This document shows positions 8,801 to 21,300 of a stretch of DNA of 27,154 nucleotides, in pieces. The notes beneath the pieces were generated by a model that ran no database searches, had not been told where the DNA came from, and was given only the letters and a program-made list of their open reading frames with translations. Within the stretch, counting starts at the first letter, position 1. Every line of letters starts with the position of its first letter. The position numbers were made by a program, and so were the translations under genes. The DNA lies in NCBI RefSeq assembly GCF_000003605.2, contig NW_003154563.1, forward strand, positions 1-27,154, written 5' to 3'. This DNA comes from Saccoglossus kowalevskii (Eukaryota > Hemichordata > Enteropneusta > Harrimaniidae).

Positions 8801-10939
8801 ATTTGCATACTGAAATCTAGTAGCCATCTTCATCATCATGAAATGTGATTTGCATACTGAAATCTACTAGCCATCTTCATCATCATGAAATGTGATTTGC
8901 ATACTGAAATCTAGTAGCCATCTTCATCATCATGAAATGTGATTTGCATACTGAAATCTAGTAGCCATCTTCATCATCATGGAATGTGATTTGCATACTG
9001 AAATCTAGTAGCCATCTTCATCATCATGAAATGTGATTTGCATACTGAAATCTAGTAGCCATCTTCATCATCATGAAATGTGATTTGCATACTGAAATCT
9101 AGTAGCCATCTTCATCATCATGGAATGTGATTTGCATACTGAAATCTAGTAGCCATCTTCATCATCATGAAATGTGATTTGCATACTGAAATCTAGTAGC
9201 CATCTTCATCATCATGAAATGTGATTTGCATACTGAAATCTACTAGCCATCTTCATCATCATGGAATGTGATTTGCATACTGAAATCTAGTAGCCATCTT
9301 TATCATCATGAAATGTGATTTGCATACTGAAATCTAGTAGCCATCTTCATCACCATGGAATGTGATTTGCATACTGAAATCTAGTAGCAATCTTAATCAT
9401 CATGAAATGTGATTTGCATACTGAAATCTAGTAGCCATCTTAATCATCATGAAATGTGATTTGCATACTGAAATCTAGTAGCCATCTTCAGCAGCATGGA
9501 ATGTGATTTGCATACTGAAATCTACTAGCCATCTTCAGCATCATGGAATGTGATTTGCATACTGAAATCTAGTAGCCATCTTCATCATTATGAAATGTAA
9601 TTTGCATACTGAAATCTAGTAGCCATCTTCATCATCATGGAATGTGATTTGCATACTGAAATCTAGTAGCCATCATCATCATGGAATGTGATTTGCATAC
9701 TGAAATCTAGTAGCCATCTTCATCATCATGGAATGTGATTTGCATACTGAAATCTACTAGCCATCTTCATCATCATGAAATGTGATTTGCATACTGAAAT
9801 CTAGTAGCCATCTTCATCAATCATGAAATGTGATTTGCATACTGAAATCTAGTAGCCATCTTCATCATCATGGAATGTGATTTACATACTGAAATCTAGT
9901 CGCCATCTTCATCATCATGAAATGTGATTTGCATACTGAAATCTAGTAGCCATCTTCATCATCATGAAATGTGATTTGCATACTGACATCTAGTAGCCAT
10001 CTTCATCATCATGGAATGTGATTTGCATACTGAAATCTAGTAGCCATCTTCATCATCATGAAATGTGATTTGCATACTGAAATCTAGTAGCCATCTTCAT
10101 CATCATGGAATGTGATTTGCATACTGAAATCTAGTAGCCATCTTCATCATCATGGAATGTGATTTGCATACTGAAATCTAGTAGCCATCTTTATCATCAT
10201 GGAATGTGATTTGCATACTGAAATCTAGTAGCCATCTTCATCATCATGGAATGTGATTTGTATACTGAAATCTAGGAGCCATCTTCATCATCATGGAATG
10301 TGATTTGCATACTGAAATCTAGTCGCCATCTTAATCATCATGGAATGTGATTTGCATACTGAAATCTAGTAGCCATCTTTATCATCATGGAATGTGATTT
10401 GCATACTGAAATCTAGTAGCCATCTTAATCATCATGAAATGTGATTTGCATACTGAAATCTAGTAGCCATCTTAATCATCATGAAATGTGATTTGCATAC
10501 TGAAATCTAGTAGCCATCTTCATCATCATGAAATGTGATTTGCATACTGAAATCTAGTAGCCATCTTCATCATCATGGAATGTGATTTACATACTGAAAT
10601 CTAGTAGCCATCTTCATCAACATGGAATGTGATTTGCATACTGAAATCTAGTAGCCATCTTCATCATCATGAAATGTGATGTGCATACTGGAATCTAGTA
10701 GCCATCTTCATCATCATGAAATGTGATTTGCATACTGAAATCTAGTAGTCATCTTCATCACCATGGAATGTGATTTGCATACTGAAATCTAGTAGCCATC
10801 TTCATCATCATGAAATGTGATTTGCATACTGAAATCTACTAGCCATCTTCATCATCATGAAATGTGATTTGCATACTGAAATCTAGTAGCCATCTTCATC
10901 ATCATGGAATGTGATTTACATACTGAAATCTAGTCACCA

Positions 10940-11878
10940 TCTTCATCATCATGAAATGTGATTTGTATACTGAAATCTAGTAGCCATTTCATCATCATGA
11001 AATGTGATTTGCATACTGACATCCAGTAGCCATCTTCGTCATCATGGAAAGTGATTTGCATACTGAAATCTAGTAGCCATCTTCATCATCATGAAATGTG
11101 ATTTGCATACTGAAATCTAGTAGCCATCTTCATCATCATCGAATGTGATTTGCATACTGAAATCTAGTAGCCATCTTCATCATCATGGAATGTGATTTGC
11201 ATACTGAAATCTAGTAGCCATCTTCATCATCATGGAATGTGATTTGCATACTGAAATCTAGTAGCCATCTTCATCATGAAATGTGATTTGCATACTGAAA
11301 TCTAGTAGCCATCTTCATCATCATGAAATGTGATTTGCATACTGAAATCTAGTAGCCATCTTAATCATCATGAAATGTGATTTGCATACTGAAATCTAGT
11401 AGCCATCTTCATCATCATAAAATGTGATTTGCATACTGAAATCTAGTAGCTATCTTCATCATCATGGAATGTGATTTGCATACTGAAATCTAGTAGCCAT
11501 CTTCATCATCATGGAATGTGATTTGCATACTGAAATCTAGTAGCCATTTTCATCACCATGGAATGTGATTTGCATACTGAAATCTAGTAGCCATCTTCAT
11601 CATCGCGGAATGTGATTTGCATACTGAAATCAAGTAGCCATCTTCATCATCATGAAATGTGATTTGCATACTGAAATCTAGTAGCCATCTTCATCACCAT
11701 GGAATGTGATTTGCATACTGAAATCTAGTAGCCATCTTCATCATCATGGAATGTGATTTACATACTGAAATCTAGTAGCCATCTTCATCAACATGGAATG
11801 TGATTTGCATACTGAAATCTAGTAGCCATCTTCATCATCATGAAATGTGATTTGCATACTGAAATCTAGTAGCCATCT
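10940..11878 (+). repeat. Block D copy 3, about 940 bp, near-identical to 17196-18133
   Basis: All block D markers are present: ATTTGTAT, CCATTTCATC, GACATCCAG (11018), GGAAAGTG, CATCGAATG, 44-bp unit (11269), CATAAAATG, AGCTATC, CCATTTTCATCACC, CATCGCGG (11604), AATCAAGTAG, and ATTTACAT with CATCAACATGG (11789). The distance to the partner is 6255-6257 bp throughout. The pair extends further than other block D copies, which suggests a recent copy of about 20 monomers. Confidence 0.8.
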
Positions 11879-12300
11879 TCAGCATCATGGAATGTGATTT
11901 GCATACTGAAATCTACTAGCCATCTTCATCATCATGGAATGTGATTTGCATACTGAAATCTAGTAGCCATCTTAATCATCATGAAATGTGATTTGCATAC
12001 TGAAATCTAGTAGCCATATTAATCATCATGAAATGTGATTTGCATACTGAAATCTAGTAGCCATCTTCATCATCATGGAATGTGATTTGCATACTGAAAT
12101 CTAGTAGCCATCTTAATCATCATGGAATGTAATTTGCATACTGAAATCTACTAGCCATCTTCATCATCATGGAATGTGATTTGCATACTGAAATCTAGTA
12201 GCCATCTTAATCATCATGAAATGTGATTTGCATACTGAAATCTAGTAGCCATCTTCTTCATCATGAAATGTGATTTGCATACTGAAATCTAGTAGCCATC
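11872..12300 (+). repeat. Duplicate of 21428-21855 (CCATATTAATC block)
   Basis: The order is CTTCAGC, CTACTAGCC, CTTAATC, CCATATTAATC (12014 and 21568, 9554 bp apart), CTTAATC with ATGTAATTTGC, CTACTAGCC, CTTAATC. It is identical in order in both places. The CCATATTAATC variant is seen only at these two sites. Confidence 0.7.
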
Positions 12301-12520
12301 TTCATCATCATGAAATGTGATTTGCATACTAAAATCTAGTAGCCATCTTCATCATCATGAAATGTGATTTGCATACTGAAATCTAGTAGCCATCTTAATC
12401 ATCATGGAATGTGATTTGCATACTGAAATCTACTAGCCATCATCATCATCATGGAATGTGATTTGCATACTGAAATCTAGTAGCCATCTTTATCATCATG
12501 AAATGTGATTTGCATACTGA

Positions 12521-12540
12521 AATCTAGTAGTAGCCATCTT
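12521..12540 (+). repeat. 50-bp monomer (AGTAGTAGCC, one extra TAG triplet)
   Basis: CTAGTAGTAGCC replaces CTAGTAGCC, adding 3 bp. The same 50-bp form occurs at about 13890, 16995, 19107, 19251, 19866 and 22266. Most of these sit in the same context (preceded by a GAAATG unit and a CATCGTC or CATCATC unit), so the change has been spread by block copying. The 13890 copy, with TTTAAATAC, is in a different context and may be a recombinant. Confidence 0.8.
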
Positions 12541-12599
12541 CATCATCATGAAATGTGATTTGCATACTGAAATCTAGTAGCCATCTTAATCATCATGGA

Positions 12600-13950
12600 A
12601 TGTGATTTGCATACTGAAATCTACTAGCCATCTTCATCATCATGGAATGTGATTTGCATACTGAAATCTAGTAGCCATCTTAATCATCATGAAATGTGAT
12701 TTGCATACTGAAATCTAGTAGCCATCTTTATCATCATGAAATGTGATTTGCATACTGAAATCTAGTAGCCATCTTCATCATCATGGAATGTGATTTGCAT
12801 ACTGAAATCTAGTAGCCATCTTCATCATCATGAAATGTGATTTGCATACTGAAATCTAGTAGCCATATTCATCATTATGGAATGTGATTTGCATACTGAA
12901 ATCTAGTAGCCATCTTCATCATCATGGAATGTGATTTGCATACTGAAATCTAGTCGCCATCTTCATCATCATGAAATGTGATTTGCATACTGAAATCTAG
13001 TAGCCATCTTCATCATCATGGAATGTGATTTAAATACTGAAATCTAGTCGCCATCTTCATCATCATGAAACGTGATTTGCATACTGAAATCTAGTAGCCA
13101 TCTTCATCATCATGGAATGTGATTTGCATACTGAAATCTAGTAGCCATCTTCATCATCATGGAATGTGATTTACATACTGAAATCTAGTAGCCATCTTCA
13201 TCATCATGGAATGTGATTTGCATACTGGAATCTAGTAGCCATCTGCATCATCATGGAATGTGATTTGCATACTGAAATCTAGTAGCCATCTGCATCATCA
13301 TGGAATGTGATTTGCATACTGAAATCTAGTAGACATCTTCATCATCATGAAATGTGATTTGCATACTGAAATCTAGTAGCAATCTTAATCATCATGAAAT
13401 GTGATTTGCATACTGAAATCTAGTAGCCATCTTAATCATCATGAAATGTAATTTGCATACTGAAATCTACTAGCCATCTTCATCATCATGGAATGTGATT
13501 TGCATACTGAAATCTAGTAGCCATCTTAATCATCATGAAATGTGATTTACATACTGAAATCTAGTAGCCATCTTTATCATCATGAAATGTGATTTGCATA
13601 CTGAAATCTAGTAGCCATCTTCATCATCATGGAATGTGATTTGCATACTGAAATCTAGTAGCCATCTTCATCATCATGAAATGTGATTTGCATACTGAAA
13701 TCTAGTAGCCATATTCATCATTATGGAATGTGATTTGCATACTGAAATCTAGTCGCCATCTTCATCATCATGAAATGTGATTTGCATACTGAAATCTAGT
13801 AGCCATCTTCATCATCATGGAATGTGATTTGCATACTGAAATCTAGTAGCCATCTTCATCATCATGAAATGTGATTTAAATACTGAAATCTAGTAGTAGC
13901 CATCTTCATCATCATGAAACGTGATTTGCATACTGAAATCTAGTAGCCAT
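12600..13950 (+). repeat. Local 18-monomer (846-bp) tandem duplication
   Basis: CCATATTCATCATTATGG at 12864 recurs at 13710, and the unusual TTTAAATAC octamer variant at 13029 recurs at 13875. Both pairs are 846 = 18 x 47 bp apart. GAAACGTG follows at 13071 and 13920, 849 bp apart because the second copy has a 50-bp monomer. Between these markers small gains and losses of single units cancel out. Confidence 0.8.
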
Positions 13951-14374
13951 CTTCATCATCATGGAATGTGATTTGCATACTGAAATCTAGTAGCCATCTT
14001 CATCATCATGGAATGTGATTTGCATACTGAAATCTAGTAGCCATCTTCATCATCATGGAATGTGATTTGCATACTGAAATCTAGTAGCCATCTTCATCAT
14101 CATGGAATGTGATTTGCATACTGAAATCTAGTAGCCATCTTCATCATCATGAAATGTGATTTGCATACTGAAATCTAGTAGCCATCTTCATCATCATGAA
14201 ATGTGATTTGCATACTGAAATCTAGTAGCCATCTTCATCATCATGGAATGTGATTTGCATACTGAAATCTAGTAGCCATCTTCATCATCATGGAATGTGA
14301 TTTGCATACTGAAATCTAGTAGCCATCTTCATCATCATGGAATGTGATTTGCATACTGAAATCTAGTAGCCATC

Positions 14375-15115
14375 TGCATCATCATGGAATGTGATTTGCA
14401 TACTGAAATCTAGTAGCCATCTGCATCACCATGGAATGTGATTTGCATACTGAAATCTAGTAGCCATCTTCATCATCATGAAATGTGATTTGCATACTGA
14501 AATCTAGTAGCCATCTTCATCATCATGGAATGTGATTTGCATACTGAAATCTAGTAGTCATCTTCGTCATCATGGAATGTGATTTGCATACTGAAATCTA
14601 GTAGCCATCTTCATCATCATGGAATGTGATTTGCATACTGAAATCTAGTAGCCATCTTCATCACCATGGAATGTGAGTTGCATACTGAAATCTAGTAGCC
14701 ATCCTCATCACCATGGAATGTGATTTGCATACTGAAATCTAGTAGCCATCTTCATCATCATGGAATGTGATTTGCATACTGAAATCTAGTAGCCATCTTC
14801 ATCATCATGGAATGTGATTTGCATACTGAAATCTAGTCGCCATCTTCATCATCATGAAATGTGATTTGCATACTGAAATCTAGTAGCCATCTTCATCATC
14901 ATGGAATGTGATTTACAGACTGAAATCTAGTAGCCATCTTCATCATCATGGAATGTGATTTGCATACTGGAATTTAGTAGCCATCTGCATCATCATGGAA
15001 TGTGATTTGCATACTGGAATCTAGTAGCCATCTTCATCATCATGAAATGTGATTTGCATACTGAAATCTAGTAGCCATCTTCATCATCATGGAATGTGAT
15101 TTGCATACTGAAATC
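14375..15115 (+). repeat. Long-range duplicate of 20351-21091 (offset 5976)
   Basis: CTTCGTC with AGTCATC (14565 and 20541) and the unique ACAGACTG octamer break (14915 and 20891) are both exactly 5976 bp apart. CTGCATC units and CTGGAATC units flank them in the same order. Each copy has private changes: GTGAGTTGC, CCTCATC and GAATTTAG here; ATTTACAT and CATAGAATG in the partner. Confidence 0.8.
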
Positions 15116-16004
15116 TAGTAGCCATCTTCATCATCATGAAATGTGATTTGCATACTGAAATCTACTAGCCATCTTCATCATCATGGAATGTGATTTGCAT
15201 ACTGAAATCTAGTAGCCATCTTCATCATCATGGAATGTGATTTGCATACTGAAATCTAGTAGCCATCTTCATCATCATGGAATGTGATTTGCATACTGAA
15301 ATCTAGTAGCAATCTTAATCATCATGAAATGTGATTTGCATACTGAAATCTAGTAGCCATCTTAATCATCATGAAATGTAATTTGCATACTGAAATCTAG
15401 TAGCCATCTTCATCATCATGAAATGTGATTTGCATACTGAAATCTAGTAGCCATCTACATCATCATGGAATGTGATTTGCATACTGAAATCTAGTAGCCA
15501 TCTTCATCATCATGGAATGTGATTTGCATACTGAAATCTAGTAGCCATCTTCAACATCATGGAATGTAATTTGCATACTGAAATCTAGTAGCCATCTTCA
15601 TCATCATGAAATGTGATTTGCATACTGAAATCTAGTAGCCATCTTCATCATCATGGAATGTGATTTGCATACTGAAATCTAGTAGCCATCTTCATCATCA
15701 TGAAATGTGATTTGCATACTGAAATCTACTAGCCATCTTCATCATCATGGAATGTGATTTGCATACTGAAATCTAGTAGCCATCTTCATCATCATGGAAT
15801 GTGATTTGCATACTGAAATCTAGTAGCCATCTTCATCATCATGGAATGTGATTTGCATACTGAAATCTAGTAGCAATCTTAATCATCATGAAATGTGATT
15901 TGCATACTGAAATCTAGTAGCCATCTTAATCATCATGAAATGTAATTTGCATACTGAAATCTAGTAGCCATCTTCATCATCATGAAATGTGATTTGCATA
16001 CTAA
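15020..16004 (+). repeat. Local 12-monomer (564-bp) tandem duplication
   Basis: AGCAATCTTAATC near 15308 recurs 564 = 12 x 47 bp later near 15872, followed in both by CTTAATC with GAAATGTAATTTGC and preceded by a CTACTAGCC unit. The similar segments are about 15020-15440 and 15584-16004. They stop matching at CTACATC in the first and TACTAAAATC in the second. Confidence 0.8.
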
Positions 16005-16659
16005 AATCTACTAGCCATCTTCATCATCATGGAATGTGATTTGCATACTGAAATCTAGTAGCCATCTTTATCATCATGAAATGTGATTTGCATACTGAAA
16101 TCTAGTAGCCATCTTCATCATCATGGAATGTAATTTGCATACTGAAATCTAGTAGCCATCTTCATCATCATGGAATGTGATTTGCTTACTGAAATCTACT
16201 AGCCATCTTCATCATCATGGAATGTGATTTGCATACTGAAATCTAGTAGCCATCTTCATCATCATGAAATGTAATTTGCATACTGAAATCTAGTAGCCAT
16301 CTTCATCATCATGGAATGTGATTTGCATACTGAAATCTAGTAGCCACCTTCATCACCATGGAATGTGATTTGCATACTGAAATCTAGTAGCCATCTTCAT
16401 CACCATGGAATGTGATTTGCATACTGAAATCTAGTAGCCATGTTCATCATCATGGAATGTGATTTGCATACTGAAATCTAGCAGCCATCTTCATCATCAT
16501 GGAATGTGATTTGCATACTGAAATCTAGTAGCCATCTTCAGCATCATGGAATGTGATTTGCATACTGAAATCTACTAGCCATCTTCATCATCATGGAATG
16601 TGATTTGCATACTGAAATCTAGTAGCCATCTTCATCATCATGGAATGTGATTTGCATAC

Positions 16660-17160
16660 TGAAATCTAGTAGCCATCTTCATCATCATGGAATGTGATTT
16701 GCATACTGAAATCTAGTAGCCATCTTCATCATCATGAAATGTGATTTGCATACTGAAATCTAGTAGCCATCTTCATCATCATGAAATGTGATTTGCATAC
16801 TAAAATCTAGTAGCCATCTTCATCATCATGAAATGTGATTTGCATACTGAAATCTAGTAGCCATCTTAATCATCATGGAATGTGATTTGCATACTGAAAT
16901 CTACTAGCCATCGTCATCATCATGGAATGTGATTTGCATACTGAAATCTAGTAGCCATCTTCATCATCATGAAATGTGATTTGCATACTGAAATCTAGTA
17001 GTAGCCATCTTCATCATCATGAAATGTGATTTGCATACTGAAATCTAGTAGCCATCTTAATCATCATGGAATGTGATTTGCATACTGAAATCTAGTAGCC
17101 ATCTTAATCATCATGAAATGTGATTTGCATACTGAAATCTAGTAGCCATCTTCATCATCA
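16660..17160 (+). repeat. Block H copy 1 (TACTAAAATC - CATCGTC - 50-bp unit)
   Basis: An ordered chain: TACTAAAATC (about 16798), CTTAATC, CTACTAGCC with CATCGTC, GAAATG unit, AGTAGTAGCC (16995), CTTAATC twice. It recurs at about 19530-20035 and, in part, at 21930-22290. The last two are 2400 bp apart (51 units plus one triplet). In the third copy CATCGTC reads CATCATC. Confidence 0.75.
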
Positions 17161-17164
17161 TGAA

Positions 17165-17310
17165 ATGTGATATTGCATACTGAAATCTAGTCGCCATCTT
17201 CATCATCATGAAAAGTGATTTGTATACTGAAATTTAGTAGCCATTTCATCATCATGAAATGTGATTTGCATACTGACATCAGTAGCCATCTTCGTCATCA
17301 TGAAAGTGAT
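17165..17310 (+). other. Second cluster of 1-bp indels
   Basis: Relative to the sister copy at 10915-11050 this stretch has GTGATATTGC (+1), GACATCAGTAG instead of GACATCCAGTAG (-1) and TGAAAGTG instead of TGGAAAGTG (-1), plus substitutions. The CCATTTCATC deletion here is shared with other copies and is therefore inherited. The private indels suggest locally poor consensus sequence. Confidence 0.6.
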
Positions 17311-18315
17311 TTGCATACTGAAATCTAGTAGCCATCTTCATCATCATGAAATGTGATTTGCATACTGAAATCTAGTAGCCATCTTCATCATCATCGAATG
17401 TGATTTGCATACTGAAATCTAGTAGCCATCTTCATCATCATGGAATGTGATTTGCATACTGAAATCTAGTAGCCATCTTCATCATCATGGAATGTGATTT
17501 GCATACTGAAATCTAGTCGCCATCTTCATCATGAAATGTGATTTGCATACTGAAATCTAGTAGCCATCTTCATCATCATGAAATGTGATTTGCATACTGA
17601 AATCTAGTAGCCATCTTAATCATCATGAAATGTGATTTGCATACTGAAATCTAGTAGCCATCTTCATCATCATAAAATGTGATTTGCATACTGAAATCTA
17701 GTAGCTATCTTCATCATCATGGAATGTGATTTGCATACTGAAATCTAGTAGCCATCTTCATCATCATGGAATGTGATTTGCATACTGAAATCTAGTAGCC
17801 ATTTTCATCACCATGGAATGTGATTTGCATACTGAAATCTAGTAGCCATCTTCATCATCGCGGAATGTGATTTGCATACTGAAATCAAGTAGCCATCTTC
17901 ATCATCATGAAATGTGATTTGCATACTGAAATCTAGTAGCCATCTTCATCACCATGGAATGTGATTTGCATACTGAAATCTAGTAGCCATCTTCATCATC
18001 ATGGAATGTGATTTACATACTGAAATCTAGTAGCCATCTTCATCAACATGGAATGTGATTTGCATACTGAAATCTAGTAGCCATCTTCATCATCATGAAA
18101 TGTGATTTGCATACTGAAATCTAGTAGCCATCTTCATCATCATGAAATGTGATTTGCATACTGAAATCTAGTAGTCATCTTCATCATCATGGAATGTGAT
18201 TTGCATACTGAAATCTAGTAGCCATCTTCATCATCATGAAATGTGATTTGCATACTGAAATCTAGTAGCCATCTTCATCATCATGAAATGTGATTTGCAT
18301 ACTGAAATCTAGTAG

Positions 18316-18720
18316 CCATCTTTATCATCATGGAATGTGATTTGCATACTGAAATCTAGTAGCCATCTTCAGAATCATGGAATGTGATTTGCATACTGAA
18401 ATCTACTAGCCATCTTCAGCATCATGGAATGTGATTTGCATACTGAAATCTACTAGCCATCTTCATCATCATGGAATGTGATTTACATACTGAAATCTAG
18501 TGGCCATCTTTATCATCATGGAATGTGATTTGCATACTGAAATCTAGTAGCCATCTTCAGCATCATGGAATGTGATTTGCATACTGAAATCTACTAGCCA
18601 TCTTCAGCATCATGGAATGTGATTTGCATACTGAAATCTAGTAGCCATCTTCATCATCATGAAATGTGATTTGCATACTGAAATCTAGTCGCCATCTTCA
18701 TCATTATGAAATGAAATTTG
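18316..18720 (+). repeat. Distant fourth copy of the 23-mer block marker region
   Basis: CAGAATCATGG (18370), ATTTACAT with AGTGGCC, CTTTATC, two CTTCAGC units, AGTCGCC and ATTATGAAATGAAATTT (about 18705) follow the order of 3794-4200. It agrees with that copy at sites where the copy at 4900-5281 differs (CTTTATC at the start, CTTCAGC rather than CTTCATC near the end). It lies about 14.5 kb from its closest relative. Confidence 0.8.
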
Positions 18721-19020
18721 CATACTGAAATCTAGTAGCCATCTTCATCATCATGGAATGTGATTTGCATACTGAAATCTAGTAGCCATCTTCATCATCA
18801 TGGAATGTGATTTGCATACTGAAATCTAGTAGCCATCTTCATCATCATGGAATGTGATTTGCATACTGAAATCTAGTAGCCATCTTCATCATCATGAAAT
18901 GTGATTTGCATACTGAAATCTAGTAGCCATCTTCATCATCATGAAATGTGATTTGCATACTAAAATCTAGTAGCAATCTTCATCATCATGAAATGTGATT
19001 TGCATACTGAAATCTAGTAG

Positions 19021-19308
19021 CCATCGTCATCATCATGGAATGTGATTTGCATACTGAAATCAAGTAGCCATCTTCATCATCATGAAATGTGATTTGCATA
19101 CTGAAATCTAGTAGTAGCCATCTTCATCATCATGAAATGTGATTTGCATACTGAAATCTAGTAGCCATCGTCATCATCATGGAATGTGATTTGCATACTG
19201 AAATCAAGTAGCCATCTTCATCATCATGAAATGTGATTTGCATACTGAAATCTAGTAGTAGCCATCTTCATCATCATGAAATGTGATTTGCATACTGAAA
19301 TCTAGTAG
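19021..19308 (+). repeat. Two tandem copies of a 144-bp, 3-monomer unit
   Basis: Copies 19021-19164 and 19165-19308 each hold, in order, a CATCGTC unit with GGAATG, an AATCAAGTAG unit with GAAATG, and a 50-bp AGTAGTAGCC unit (47 + 47 + 50 = 144). I see no difference between the two copies. This is the shortest and apparently youngest higher-order duplication in the window. Confidence 0.85.
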
Positions 19309-21189
19309 CCATCTTAATCATCATGGAATGTGATTTGCATACTGAAATCTAGTAGCCATCTTAATCATCATGAAATGTGATTTGCATACTGAAATCTAGT
19401 AGCCATCTTCATCATTATGAAATGTAATTTGCATACTGAAATCTAGTAGCCATCTTCATCATCATGGAATGTGATTTGCATACTGAAATCTAGTAGCCAT
19501 CTTCATCATCATGGAATGTGATTTGCATACTGAAATCTAGTAGCCATCTTCATCATCATGGAATGTGATTTGCATACTGAAATCTAGTAGCCATCTTCAT
19601 CATCATGAAATGTGATTTGCATACTGAAATCTAGTAGCCATCTTCATCATCATGAAATGTGATTTGCATACTAAAATCTAGTAGCCATCTTCATCATCAT
19701 GAAATGTGATTTGCATACTGAAATCTAGTAGCCATCTTAATCATCATGGAATGTGATTTGCATACTGAAATCTACTAGCCATCGTCATCATCATGGAATG
19801 TGATTTGCATACTGAAATCTAGTAGCCATCTTCATCATCATGAAATGTGATTTGCATACTGAAATCTAGTAGTAGCCATCTTCATCATCATGAAATGTGA
19901 TTTGCATACTGAAATCTAGTAGCCATCTTAATCATCATGGAATGTGATTTGCATACTGAAATCTAGTAGCCATCTTAATCATCATGAAATGTGATTTGCA
20001 TACTGAAATCTAGTAGCCATCTTCATCATCATGAAATGTGATTTGCATACTGAAATCTAGTCGCCATCTTCATCATCATGAAAAGTGATTTGCATACTGA
20101 AATCTAGTAGCCATCTTCATCATCATGGAATGTGATTTGCATACTGAAATCTAGTAGCCATCTTCATCATCATGGAATGTGATTTGCATACTGAAATCTA
20201 GTCGCCATCTTCATCATCGTGAAACGTGATTTGCATACTGAAATCTAGTAGCCATCTTCATCATCATGGAATGTGATTTACATACTGAAATCTAGTAGCC
20301 ATCTTCATCATCATGGAATGTGATTTGCATACTGGAATCTAGTAGCCATCTGCATCATCATGGAATGTGATTTGCATACTGAAATCTAGTAGCCATCTGC
20401 ATCACCATGGAATGTGATTTACATACTGAAATCTAGTAGCCATCTTCATCATCATGAAATGTGATTTGCATACTGAAATCTAGTAGCCATCTTCATCATC
20501 ATGGAATGTGATTTGCATACTGAAATCTAGTAGTCATCTTCGTCATCATGGAATGTGATTTGCATACTGAAATCTAGTAGCCATCTTCATCATCATGGAA
20601 TGTGATTTGCATACTGAAATCTAGTAGCCATCTTCATCACCATGGAATGTGATTTGCATACTGAAATCTAGTAGCCATCTTCATCACCATGGAATGTGAT
20701 TTGCATACTGAAATCTAGTAGCCATCTTCATCATCATGGAATGTGATTTGCATACTGAAATCTAGTAGCCATCTTCATCATCATGGAATGTGATTTGCAT
20801 ACTGAAATCTAGTCGCCATCTTCATCATCATGAAATGTGATTTGCATACTGAAATCTAGTAGCCATCTTCATCATCATGGAATGTGATTTACAGACTGAA
20901 ATCTAGTAGCCATCTTCATCATCATGGAATGTGATTTGCATACTGGAATCTAGTAGCCATCTGCATCATCATAGAATGTGATTTGCATACTGGAATCTAG
21001 TAGCCATCTTCATCATCATGAAATGTGATTTGCATACTGAAATCTAGTAGCCATCTTCATCATCATGGAATGTGATTTGCATACTGAAATCTAGTAGTCA
21101 TCTTCATCATCATGGAATGTGATTTGCATACTGAAATCTAGTAGCCATCTTCATCATCATGGAATGTGATTTGCATACTGAAATCTAGT

Positions 21190-21300
21190 AGCCATCTCAT
21201 CATCATGGAAATGTGATTTGCATACTGAAATCTAGTAGCCATCTTCATCACCATGGAAATGTGATTTGCATACTGAAATCTAGTAGCCATCTCATCATCA
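21190..21300 (+). other. Third cluster of 1-bp indels, net zero
   Basis: GCCATCTCATC (-1, about 21192-21198), GGAAATG (+1, about 21207), GGAAATG (+1, about 21255) and GCCATCTCATC (-1, about 21288) occur within 110 bases and cancel out in phase. Changes in T and A homopolymers are typical of long-read consensus errors. Neither change is found elsewhere in the window, apart from one GGAAATG inside the 5261-5350 cluster. Confidence 0.65.
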
